DNA from: Polychytrium aggregatum
Taxonomy: Eukaryota > Chytridiomycota > Chytridiomycetes > Polychytriales
Length of the DNA: 64,000 nucleotides
Reading direction: 5' to 3'
Assembly (NCBI RefSeq): GCF_025602895.1
Contig: NW_026516339.1
Location: 1 to 64,000 of the forward strand
Positions within the stretch are counted from its first letter, which is position 1. Each line of letters begins with the position of its first letter. This document shows, in pieces, positions 23,521 to 33,608 of this stretch. Below the pieces are notes generated by a model, which worked only from the letters and a program-made list of their open reading frames with translations, was not told the origin of the DNA and did not search any database. The position numbers were made by a program, and so were the translations under genes.

Positions 23521-24000
23521 TACATCGAGGAGTTTGAAGACCTCTCCTCCCAGATTGAGGAGCTGGGCTCTGCTGATGCGATGTACCTCTTCCAGAAGGG
23601 CCTCAAGCCCAAGATCAGAGAGTACATCGCCAGCAACCCTGATGCCCGCAAGTCCCTGGACGTGATGATGGACGTTGCCGAGAACCTCGACAACGTCCAG
23701 TACCATGGCCGCCAGTTCTACCCGCAGCTGGCAGGCGGCCATCGGTCTCATCACGTCCCAGCCCGTCCGCCTCGCCCGGCCCCGCCCGCAAGACCCATGC
23801 CTGAGCCCATGGACGTTGACGTCAACGCCATGGAGGCTCGTGGCCCTCCCCGCTCCCGGTTCCAGCAAGCTGCCACTGTCTCCCCCAAGGACAGACAGAA
23901 GCAGGAGGACCTCCGCCATGGTTCCTGCTTCTTCTGTCACCGACCGGGACACCAGGCCAAGGAGTGCCCCATGAAGTCGGGAAACGGCCGACCCTACTAG
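23521..24000 (+). pseudogene. gag: C-2 gag, 3' part
   Basis: Last third of family C Gag, matching C-1 from 16710, including the PMPEPMDVD linker and the knuckle [14 protein letters not shown], ending at the same TAG. The 5' LTR, leader and first two thirds of gag of C-2 are absent and are replaced by the 3' LTR of B-2. Confidence 0.9.
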
Positions 24001-24022
24001 GTGGCTCTGGAGCCCTAGTAGG
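23979..24022 (+). promoter_or_regulatory. -1 frameshift signal of C-2
   Basis: Same heptamer and nine-pair stop-containing hairpin as in C-1. Confidence 0.8.
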
Positions 24023-24732
24023 AGACCAACGCCGTGGATTGCTCAATGCAGTCCACGCGTCTCCAGAGGAAGTTCACCTCGCCCCCTCCCCCGAAGGAGA
24101 AACAAACCAAGTGTTGTGCGTCGTGCGAGAGGTGCATGGTGGCGCAAGCCGCCTGCCTCTCCACGAACGTGAAGAGAAAACCAAAATTGAAAACCAAAAC
24201 AAAAAAGAAAATCAAGAACCCTTGAGGGACAGGACCGCCTGTGCCCTCACCCCTGTCAAGTCGTGTGTGTCGGATGCTTCCGACATGTGTCCGCAAGCCG
24301 TGGACGTCGTGTGCAATGGCGTGCTGACGCCGCAGGCCCCCGCAATGGCCGAACCCTATCCAAAATGTCCGAGTGGCCGTGATGAAGCCAACCAAGACCA
24401 AGTGTCGCCCGTTCCCCCAAGTCAAGTCATGGTGCAGGAGGCTGTGCAGGAGGACCATGAAGAGTCCCTGCTGTACCTCCCTGCCACCGTCCAAGGTCAC
24501 ACCGTCCGAATGATGGTGGACTCTGGAGCAAGCTGCAACTTTGTCAGCAGACGCTTGCTCCAGGAGCTCAACATACATGCAACCAAGAAGAAGTCGCCGA
24601 TGAGTGTGGCGCTTGCAGACGATCGTGTGCAGCAGTGCACACACCAAGTGGTCCTGCGAGTGGCCCTCCATCCCAAGTACCATCCTGTCCTGTTGTTCCA
24701 AGTGATCGACACCAAGTTCGATGCCATCCTCG
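23986..24732 (+). pseudogene. pol: C-2 pol, part 1 (N-terminus and protease)
   Basis: Identical by eye to C-1 pol through the aspartic protease motif VDSGASCNF up to codons for KFDAIL, where B-3 is inserted with duplication cctcg (24728-24732 and 30808-30812). Confidence 0.9.
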
Positions 24733-25151
24733 TGTGATGACCAGCATCACAACGGACCAATGAGATTGTCCCGCATGCTCTCGCCCTCCGCACCAATCAT
24801 GAGTCCCCACGTGTTTGTTTGCCCCCATGCATGAGCACGCGCCGTTGCCACCCGCGTCTACTGGTTTCCTGCCTCCCCCACCGCTCGGCACATGTCCCCG
24901 GGCTGTGCCAAGCCTCTCTCGCTTGCACACCAGCCACTCTCGCACCCCCTTCTCGCTTCTCTGTGATGCTCCACCCTTCTCGCCCACTTTTGCCCCTCGA
25001 CCTTCTCCCGGTCTATAAATAGCCCTGCATGTCTGAGCCTATGTTGAACACCAGTTCGAACAAAACTTGTTCTTTGGTGTTCGGGGCTAAAAGCTAATAA
25101 AGCTCATACCAAGCACTTGGTCTTCGTCCTTGCGCTTGTTCACTCCTTACA
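24733..25151 (+). repeat. 5' LTR of B-3 (promoter, TATA at 25014)
   Basis: TG...CA ends. TATAAATA at 25014, presumed RNA start agttcgaacaaa at 25053 exactly 39 nt later, AATAAA near 25097. The RNA start region can fold locally (gaacacc with ggtgttc). Confidence 0.93.
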
Positions 25152-25152
25152 C

Positions 25153-25164
25153 TTTGTTCGAACT
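25153..25164 (+). other. Self-priming primer-binding site of B-3
   Basis: tttgttcgaact, one base after the LTR, is complementary over 12 nt to 25053-25064 at the presumed RNA 5' end. The complementarity starts precisely at the base 39 nt from the TATA box and not before. No tRNA-type TGG lies at the LTR edge. Confidence 0.82.
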
Positions 25165-25328
25165 CTCTTCTACTGATACCACCTGCTTGGTATCTTCCGC
25201 TCCTAGCCCCGCCCCTTTCCTAGTCCTGTCCGAACCTCAAGCACACTTGTGTCTGAGCCCTCTTCGCTCTCCTGTTCTTGAACCTCCTCGCTTTTTTTTT
25301 TTTTCCCAGTCCCAGTCCCAGTCCCGCC

Positions 25329-26306
25329 ATGGATCCTGCCCTCGTGGACCGCCTCCGTGCCTTGGAGGCCGAGCTCGCCGAGCTCCGGACAGCTCGCGAT
25401 GCTCCTGCCGCTGGGTACAGCGTGCAGATGCCGGACCGTTACGACGGTAACCGGCAAGGGTTCCGGGCATTCGTAAATCAGTGCAAACTGTATATACGAA
25501 TGCAGCCCCACCGGTTCCCTGCTGACCCGATTAAGGTCGGATTCGTCATTAGTCTGCTCACTGGACCGGCTCTCCAGTGGGCGACTCCGATGCTTGAGAT
25601 GGGTGATCCCCGACTCAACTCTTTTGGCGATTTCCTAGAACGCTTTTCCAAAGTGTTTGACGACCCTGATCGGGCCAGGACTGCCGAGTCAGTGATCACC
25701 ACACTGTCTCAGGGCAACCGCCCGTGCGCAGTCTATGCATCCGAGTTCCTTCGTATTGCCGCCGATACGACTTGGAACGACGGTGCAAAGATCTCGTTCT
25801 TCCGACTTGGCTTGTCGGATGATGTCAGAGACGAACTTTCGCGAGTTCGCCCTCTGCCACGAGATCTGGAGGAGTACATCGAGCTTTGTAACGAGCTCGA
25901 TGCACGAATCCGCGAGCGCCGTCAAGAGCGCCGAAGCACGCCTGCCCGCTACCGGTCTTCCCAGTTCGCCTTTGGTTCCGCCTCCGCTGCCGTTCCCGCC
26001 ATCGCTCCCGCGCCCGTCCTCGCTCCGCCGCACCCCTCCTACATTGTTTCCGAGCCCATGCAAGTGGACTCTGCCGTCTCTGGACCCCTGACCGCCGAGG
26101 AGAAACAACGCCGCCGCCGCTTTGGACTCTGCCTGTACTGTGGCAAGAAGGGCCACTTGGTACGAAACTGCCCCGTCAAGTTTGGATCTACCAGAGCTAC
26201 CGGACCGCCCCCTGGACCTCCCGGCCCGAGGATCATCCGCACCATCGTTTACGAAGATGGAGAAGTGCAAGACTTCAGTTCGGGAAACGACCAGGCCCGG
26301 TTCTAA
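25329..26306 (+). CDS. gag: Gag of B-3
   Basis: 325 residues. An N-terminal leucine-heptad coiled coil (residues 2-25) precedes the sushi-type capsid core, which includes [15 protein letters not shown] and the DDPDRART stretch. An arginine-rich segment ([10 protein letters not shown]) and the CCHC knuckle at 268-281 suit RNA packaging. The ATG is chosen over an upstream in-frame TTG because the region before it is the variable T13 tract and cccagt repeats. The core resembles vertebrate sushi-derived genes such as PEG10, known family relatives. Confidence 0.94.
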   Translation: MDPALVDRLRALEAELAELRTARDAPAAGYSVQMPDRYDGNRQGFRAFVNQCKLYIRMQPHRFPADPIKVGFVISLLTGPALQWATPMLEMGDPRLNSFGDFLERFSKVFDDPDRARTAESVITTLSQGNRPCAVYASEFLRIAADTTWNDGAKISFFRLGLSDDVRDELSRVRPLPRDLEEYIELCNELDARIRERRQERRSTPARYRSSQFAFGSASAAVPAIAPAPVLAPPHPSYIVSEPMQVDSAVSGPLTAEEKQRRRRFGLCLYCGKKGHLVRNCPVKFGSTRATGPPPGPPGPRIIRTIVYEDGEVQDFSSGNDQARF

Positions 26307-26328
26307 GTGAAGGCCTTGAACCGGAGCC
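26282..26328 (+). promoter_or_regulatory. -1 frameshift signal of B-3
   Basis: G GGA AAC at 26282-26288, spacer gacca, outer pairs ggc/gcc, then an 11-pair stem (26297-26307 with 26314-26324, one G-U) around loop tgaagg. The gag TAA (26304-26306) is inside the stem. The -1 frame is open from here into pol. Confidence 0.87.
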
Positions 26329-29300
26329 GTGCCCACCGCCTTCCGAAAGTGAAGACATTGGTAAGGTGCCTTTGGTAAGTACTGGGGAAGCAGTGATGTG
26401 CGGACAGCTTCGCCTTGCCTCTGGACCGGCGGACACTCTCAGCTCTGGCATAGTACCCGTGGCACCTCTGGTGTCACTGGGAACTGCACCTCATCCACAG
26501 GTGCAAATACCTGAGCTGTCCTGCCAACCCTCGGCAAAGTTAACTGTCTGTGCTAGCCGCAACCCTGGTGCCGAAGCTGGTACCGAACCAAAGTCTTGTG
26601 TTTCGTCTGTTCGTCGTTGCTCGTTGGTTGTTCCCGTCGCTGTTCGTCTTCCTTCTGGTGATTCTCTGTCGTGCGAAGGACTTGTCGATTCTGGTGCCTC
26701 TGGCAACTTTATCGACGAGGACTTTGTTGCTCGACACTCTGTCCCCACCTGCTCCAAGGCTTCGCCCTTGGCAGTGGAAGGCGTGGATGGTAAGCCGCTG
26801 TCGTCTGGCCCCATCCTCCGCGAGACTGCTCCACTCGAGGTGATTCTCGGGGACGTCTCGCAACGCCTTCGGTTCGATGTGATCAGGTCTCCACATCAAC
26901 CACTTATCCTTGGCTTTCCTTGGTTGCGCACCGCCGAGCCCAAGATTGTCTGGTCTCGCGGTCTTCTTTGTCTCCCTCCTTCTGTTGATTCCGACCCCTC
27001 TCCATGCACTACTTCTCTTTCGTCTTGCTCCACTTCCTCCAATGTCACTCCCCTTCTTGATGATTCCACTCCTTTGATTGATCTAAGCTCCTCTCCTACG
27101 CTCCCACCTTCGTCTTCCCCTTCTTGTCTTGTTCCTCCCGAACCCCTTCGCTCTTCCCAAACCCCTTCTTCTGTTGTCAGTTCTCTTTCCCTCCTTGATG
27201 TACCTCCTCCTGTTGTTTGTTCTTCGGACATTGTTCAGAATAAAGTAACCGTCGAACATTATTCTGACCTTGTCCACGCCCCTCCTCTCAGCTCGGACGC
27301 TCCTCTCCGCGTCTGCAGCATTGATTACCGCTCGATGCGCGAGTCTTTGGATGCATGCAGGCATGGAACGCAACCCCTGACCATCTTTCAGGTCCATGTC
27401 CTGCCCACTGACGAGCCGAGCACTGCGACTGTCGAAGTGCCTGCGGAGTACAAGGACTTCCTGTCTGTTTTCTCTAAACAGGAAGCTGACTCCTTGCCTC
27501 CGCATCGCCCTTATGACTGCCCCATTGACTTGGAGCCGGGCAAGTCGCCAAAGTTCGGGCCTCTGTACTCACTGTCCGAGCCCGAACTTCACGCTCTGCG
27601 TGACTATCTCGACGAGAATCTTGCCAAGGGATTCGTTCGTCCTTCGTCGTCCCCAGCAGGCTCACCAATCCTCTTCGTCAAGAAGAAGGACGGCTCACTT
27701 CGTCTTTGCGTTGACTACCGCGCACTGAACGGTATCACGGTAAAGAACCGTTACCCTTTACCGCTGATCGGCGAGCTGCTGGACCGACTTCGAGGCGCGA
27801 AGGTGTTCACTAAGCTGGACCTTCGTGGAGCCTACAATCTGCTGCGCATCCGCTCCGGGGACGAGTGGAAGACAGCTTTCCGTACTCGATATGGGCACTT
27901 CGAGTACTTGGTGATGCCCTTTGGGCTCACCAACGCGCCAGCGACGTTCCAGCACTTCATCAACGACGTCCTGCGCACCGAGTTGGACCAGTTCGCAATT
28001 GCGTATCTTGACGATATCTTGATCTACAGTGCTGATCCGTCGCAGCATGTAGAGCACGTCAAGCAGGTCCTCTCGAAGCTCCGAGCTGCAAAGCTGTATT
28101 GCAAGCTGGAGAAGTGCGAGTTCTCCAAAACCTCGGTCTCGTTCCTTGGTTTCATGGTCTCGCCCGAGGGCATCGGTATGGAGCGATCCAAGCTCTCTGC
28201 GATCTTGGATTGGCCCATACCGCGCAACATCTCGGATCTTCGATCCTTTGTCGGGTTTGCGAACTTCTATCGACGCTTCATCGATGGATACGCAAAGATC
28301 GCGGGGCCCATGACTCGGCTCTTCCGGAAGACGCATGGCTTCCAGTGGTCCCGCGAAGCCGATAAAGCATTCAGATCCTTGAAGGATGCCTTCGTTTCGG
28401 AGCCCGTTCTGGTGCATCCGGACCCATCCAAGCCGTTCGTCGTAGAGTCAGATGCGTCGGACTTTGCGCTTGGATGCGTGCTCTCCCAGCGGGGTGCTGA
28501 TGATCGCCTTCATCCTTGCTCGTTCCATTCGCGGACACTCTCGAATGCTGAACGTAACTACAGCATATACGAGAAAGAGCTGTTGGCGATCAAGGAGGCT
28601 TTCGAGGCGTGGCGACACTACCTCGAAGGCGCCCAGCATCCCGTTGCCGTTCTGACCGATCACAAGAACTTGGAGTACCTGGCAACGGCTCGCATCCTAA
28701 ACCAGCGTCATGCACGGTGGTCCCAGTTCTTGTCTCGGTTCGACATCCGCATCCAGTACCGTCCTGGTGCGAGGAACGGCAAGGCCGATGCCCTGTCTCG
28801 TCGCTCGGACTACATCCCTTCGTCGGCCTCCGTGTCGAGGGATCCGCCTCTGCTTCTCGATCCTGCCGCGGTGATACGCGTGCTCCGAAGCAGAGACGCC
28901 CGCTCTTCGGTTGCAAGTCGCAGTGACCCTGTGGATTTGCTGCAGCTCATAGCCGAAGAGCAGGCTCGGGATCCCGGTCTAGACAAATACCGTCGTGACC
29001 CGAAGTTCGTCTGGAATGGCCAGTACCTCACCTTCCAGAACAGGATTGTGGTCCCAGAGTCGTGCCGAGTTCCGGCGCTCAAGTCGTGCCATGACCCAGT
29101 CGCTGTGGGTCATCCAGGCATCCGACGGACTCTGGCTCTGGTATCGCGACAGTTTTGGTGGCAAACCTATCGGAAAGATGTCAAAGAGTACGTCTCGACG
29201 TGCGACACCTGTGCACGCTCGAAAGCTCCGCGACACAAGCCGTTTGGGTTCCTGTTGCCACTCCAGACAGCCGATCGACCCTGGGGGACACTGACCATGG

Positions 29301-30388
29301 ACTTTATCACTGATCTGCCAAAGTCCAAGGGTCACACCTGCATCTTTGTGGTGGTATGCAGCCTCACAAAGATGGCACACTTTATGTCCTGGCGTTCACT
29401 GCCGTCGGCGGAGGAGACTGCGTCACTGTTCCTCGACAATGTCTTTCGTCTCCATGGCCTCCCCGACACAGTGGTTTCAGACCGAGGAAGTCAGTTCACC
29501 TCTCGGTTCTGGAAGGCACTCTGCACGCAGCTCGGGATCCAAACCAGTCTGTCCACGGCCTTCCATCCCCAGACCGATGGACAGACTGAGAGGGTCAACC
29601 AGGTCATCAACCAATACCTGCGCTGTTACACGTCGTATCAGCAAGATGACTGGGCCGAGCTGCTGCCGTTGGCCGAGTTCTCTTACAATAACCTCGAGAA
29701 CTCGTCAACACATGCCTCGCCATTCTTGGCAACCTATGGGTTCCACCCAAGGTTCGAAGTCCCCGTTGTCGCTGGCGGCCCTGATGTTCCCTCTGCCACG
29801 GAGAGGGTTGAACATCTCCAGCGGAACCTGGCACTGTTGAAGGAGAATCTTGAGAAGGCAAAGTCTGACTACAAGCACTTCTCAGATCTCCGGAGGTCCC
29901 AGGCTCCCGACTTGCGTCCGGGCGATCAAGTCTGGGTGCTGACTCGTAACATCAGCACCACTCGCCCAAGCAAGAAGCTGGATTACCAGAGGATTGGACC
30001 ATTCACCATCCTCGAGGCCGTCGGGACATTGGCTTTCCGCCTGGACTTGCCAAAGGACATAAAGGTGCACCCGGTGTTCCATGTGTCTCTTCTTGAGCCC
30101 TACAAGAAGAACTCGCTTCCGGGTCGGGTGCAAGCGCCGCCCCCTGCGGTGGTCATCGATGGGAACTTGGAGTGGGAGGTCGAAGAGATCTTAGACTCCA
30201 AGTTCGTGCGCGGAAAGCTGCACTATCTCATCGATTGGAAAGGCTACCCGGTCACCGATCGAAGTTGGGAGCCCGCCGACATTGTCTTTGCCCCAACGGT
30301 GGCCGCGGAGTACCACCGACGCTACCCAGACAAGCCTGGCCCCAGGAGAACTCAAGATGGAACACGCCGTAGTTTAAGGAGGAGATAG
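26289..30388 (+). CDS. pol: Pol polyprotein of B-3
   Basis: Expressed as Gag-Pol by -1 frameshifting; there is no stop between the slippery site and 30388. Numbered from codon 26366, the order is protease ([11 protein letters not shown], Asp 108), RT (YLDD at 547-550), RNase H ([11 protein letters not shown]), integrase zinc domain (HPGIRRTLALVSRQFWW...CDTCARSK), catalytic D979, D1039 and E1075 (the last two 35 residues apart, as the family requires), a GDQVWVLTRN/RIGPF module, and a chromodomain near 1268-1315. A serine-rich, low-complexity linker lies between protease and RT. Oddity: the conserved Asp of VVVD.LTKMAHF is Cys here. The stop TAG directly abuts the 3' LTR, and the preceding aaggaggagatag is the likely polypurine tract. 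Confidence 0.95.
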
Positions 30389-30807
30389 TGTGATGACCAG
30401 CATCACAACGGACCAATGAGATTGTCCCGCATGCTCTCGCCCTCCGCACCAATCATGAGTCCCCACGTGTTTGTTTGCCCCCATGCATGAGCACGCGCCG
30501 TTGCCACCCGCGTCTACTGGTTTCCTGCCTCCCCCACCGCTCGGCACATGTCCCCGGGCTGTGCCAAGCCTCTCTCGCTTGCACACCAGCCACTCTCGCA
30601 CCCCCTTCTCGCTTCTCTGTGATGCTCCACCCTTCTCGCCCACTTTTGCCCCTCGACCTTCTCCCGGTCTATAAATAGCCCTGCATGTCTGAGCCTATGT
30701 TGAACACCAGTTCGAACAAAACTTGTTCTTTGGTGTTCGGGGCTAAAAGCTAATAAAGCTCATACCAAGCACTTGGTCTTCGTCCTTGCGCTTGTTCACT
30801 CCTTACA
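30389..30807 (+). repeat. 3' LTR of B-3
   Basis: 419 bp, identical by eye to the 5' LTR; followed by the duplicated target cctcg. Confidence 0.94.
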
Positions 30808-33189
30808 CCTCGGCATGAGCTGGCTTGCTCGTGCCGAGCCGACTCCAGTCGTCGACTGGAAAGGCCGCACTGTCCGTGTTGGCCCTGACATTGTCCTGCA
30901 GGGCATGGCCTCACCCAACATGCCACCTCTCCTCTCAGCCATGCAATTCAAGAGGCTGATCAAGAAGGACACGTCGTTCCTCTGTGTCGTGCGTGAGGTC
31001 GACGACACCGACCAAGCCGGTCCCGGTCCCCCGCCTGTGGTGACCAAGCTGCTCGACGAGTACAAGGACGTATTCCCCGACCAGTTGCCACAATGCCTGC
31101 CACCCCAACGCACCGTCGATCATCGCATCGACATCGAACCAGGCTCGTCGCCTCCGTCAAGACCGACGTACCAACTGTCGCTGACGGAGATGGACGAACT
31201 CAAGCGCCAGTTGGATGACCTCCTCGCCCATGGGTTCATCCGCCCGAGCCAGTCACCGTATGGTGCACCAGTGCTCTTTGTCAAGAAGAAAGAAGGTGAT
31301 CTCAGGATGTGCGTCGACTATCGCGCACTAAACAAACAGACCATCAAGAACACCTACCCGTTGCCCAGGATCGACGAGTTGATGGATCGTCTGAGTGGAG
31401 CAAAGGTCTTTAGCAAGATAGACCTCCGCTCAGGCTACCATCAGATCCGCATCCACGAGGATGATGTCCACAAGACCGCCTTCAGGACTCGCTACGGACT
31501 GTACGAGTTCCTAGTGCTGCCGTTCGGATTGACGAACGCACCTGCCACGTTCATGCAGCTGATGAACGATGTGTTCCGCCAAGAGCTCGACAACTCTGTC
31601 ATCGTGTACCTGGATGATATCCTTGTGTACAGCAAGGATGAAGCGACCCATGAAGGTCATGTCGCCCGCGTGCTGGCCAAGCTACGCGAGCACAAGTTGT
31701 ATGCCAAACTGTCCAAGTGTGAGTTCTTCAAGAATCAAGTCCCGTTCCTGGGACACGTTGTCTCAGGAAGAGGAATCGAAGTCGACCCCGCCAAGGTCAA
31801 GTCTGTGGTCGAGTGGCCGCCGCTCGCATGCGTCTCTGACGTGCAGTCGTTTCTCGGTCTCGTCAACTACTACCGCCGATTCATCCCCGATCTGGCGCGC
31901 ACTGCCGGTCCACTCACAGACCTACTCCGCAAAGAGTGCCCCTTCGTGTGGGACCACCCACAACGCCAAGCGTTCGAGACCCTCAAGCACGCCTTGACGA
32001 ACGCTCCTGTCCTCGCTGTGTTCGACCCGAACACGGATGTCTCCGTGCACACCGACGCCTCCGACCTTTGCGGTGGGAGCTGTTTTGATGCAGGAGGGAA
32101 GGCCCGTTGCCTTCGAGTCGCGCAAACTGTCCCAACACGAGATCAACTATCCCGTGCACGAGAAGGAGCAGCTTGCGATCATCTACGCGCTGCAGAAGTT
32201 CCGAGTGTACCTCCACGGTACCGCCAAGCCCTTCAAGATTGTGACGGACCACCAGTCACTGCGTTACCTCGACACCAAGAAGAACCTGAGCCGACGCCAA
32301 GCGCGATGGATGGAGTTCCTCGCCGAGTACAACTACGAGGTTGTATACCAGAAAGGCAAACTCAATGTGGTGCCTGACGCACTGTCCCGACGCCCCGACT
32401 ACCAATTGGCGTCACTGTACGAGTCGACTGTCAGTGTCGACAACACGATGCTGGATGTTGTCCGAGACAACATCGCCAACGACAAACAGTTCGGAGAACT
32501 GTTCCGAAAGGTGTCTAAGCTCCCCAAGGACGACGAATCATCCGAGTACACAGTGCGTGATGGCCTGCTCCTCCTGAAGAAGGACAGCCGTGTCTGTGTG
32601 CCGGACATTCCGTCGTTGAAGACCAAGTTGCTCCAAGAGGTCCACGACTCGCCCCTCGCTGGACACTTTGGAGTCGAGAAGACATACGACCGACTGGCCA
32701 AAGTCGCATACTGGCCTGGAATGAAGCGCACCGTCGAGAAGTACATCGAGTCCTGCCATACCTGCAAGATGGTCAAGTCACGCACGACCCGAGAGCAAGG
32801 ATTGCTGCAACCCCTGCCTGTTCCCGACCGCCCCTGGACCAGCATGTCCATGGATCTCATCACGCATCTACCGACGACCAAGTTGGACCACGATGCAATC
32901 GCTGTCTTTGTCGACAGGTTCAGCAAGATGGCACACTTTGTGCCGTGCCAGACGACATGCTCCGCGCCTGACCTTGCACTGCTGTTCTTCAAGCATGTGT
33001 TCAAGCACCACGGCCTCCCAAAGTCCATCGTCAGTGATCGAGACCCCCGATTCACCTCCTTGTTTTGGACAAGTCTGTTCGACCATCTCGGCACCAAGCT
33101 GAACATGTCAACCTCGCACCACCAACAAACGGATGGACAGTCCGAGCGGACGATCCGCACCCTCGAGCAATACCTGAGGACATACGCCT
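30808..33189 (+). pseudogene. pol: C-2 pol, part 2 (RT, RNase H, integrase core), frameshifted
   Basis: Resumes after B-3 and runs to codons for EQYLRTYA, where B-4 entered (duplication cgcct at 33185-33189 and 39266-39270). [11 protein letters not shown] and integrase [10 protein letters not shown] motifs are present. One extra C near 32065, in the RNase H motif after TDASD, breaks the frame relative to C-1. C-2 pol would therefore be dead even without the insertions. Confidence 0.9.
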
Positions 33190-33608
33190 TGTAAGGAGTG
33201 AACAAGCGCAAGGACGAAGACCAAGTGCTTGGTATGAGCTTTATTAGCTTTTAGCCCCGAACACCAAAGAACAAGTTTTGTTCGAACTGGTGTTCAACAT
33301 AGGCTCAGACATGCAGGGCTATTTATAGACCGGGAGAAGGTCGAGGGGCAAAAGTGGGCGAGAAGGGTGGAGCATCACAGAGAAGCGAGAAGGGGGTGCG
33401 AGAGTGGCTGGTGTGCAAGCGAGAGAGGCTTGGCACAGCCCGGGGACATGTGCCGAGCGGTGGGGGAGGCAGGAAACCAGTAGACGCGGGTGGCAACGGC
33501 GCGTGCTCATGCATGGGGGCAAACAAACACGTGGGGACTCATGATTGGTGCGGAGGGCGAGAGCATGCGGGACAATCTCATTGGTCCGTTGTGATGCTGG
33601 TCATCACA
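33190..33608 (-). repeat. 3' LTR of B-4
   Basis: 419 bp, reverse complement of the B-3 LTR. Confidence 0.94.

Larger units (their letters stand above)
24733..30807 (+). mobile_element. B-3: intact LTR retrotransposon, family B
   Basis: 6075 bp with LTRs 24733-25151 and 30389-30807 (419 bp each), duplication cctcg, and uninterrupted gag and pol. It is inserted in C-2 protease codons. It differs from B-4 in length only by one T in the leader tract. Reference copy for the family, potentially autonomous. Confidence 0.96.

Noticed and set aside
24170-24225. Lysine-rich small open frame after family C gag
   Set aside because: It lies in another frame of the C pol N-terminus, which is open and conserved between C-1 and C-2.
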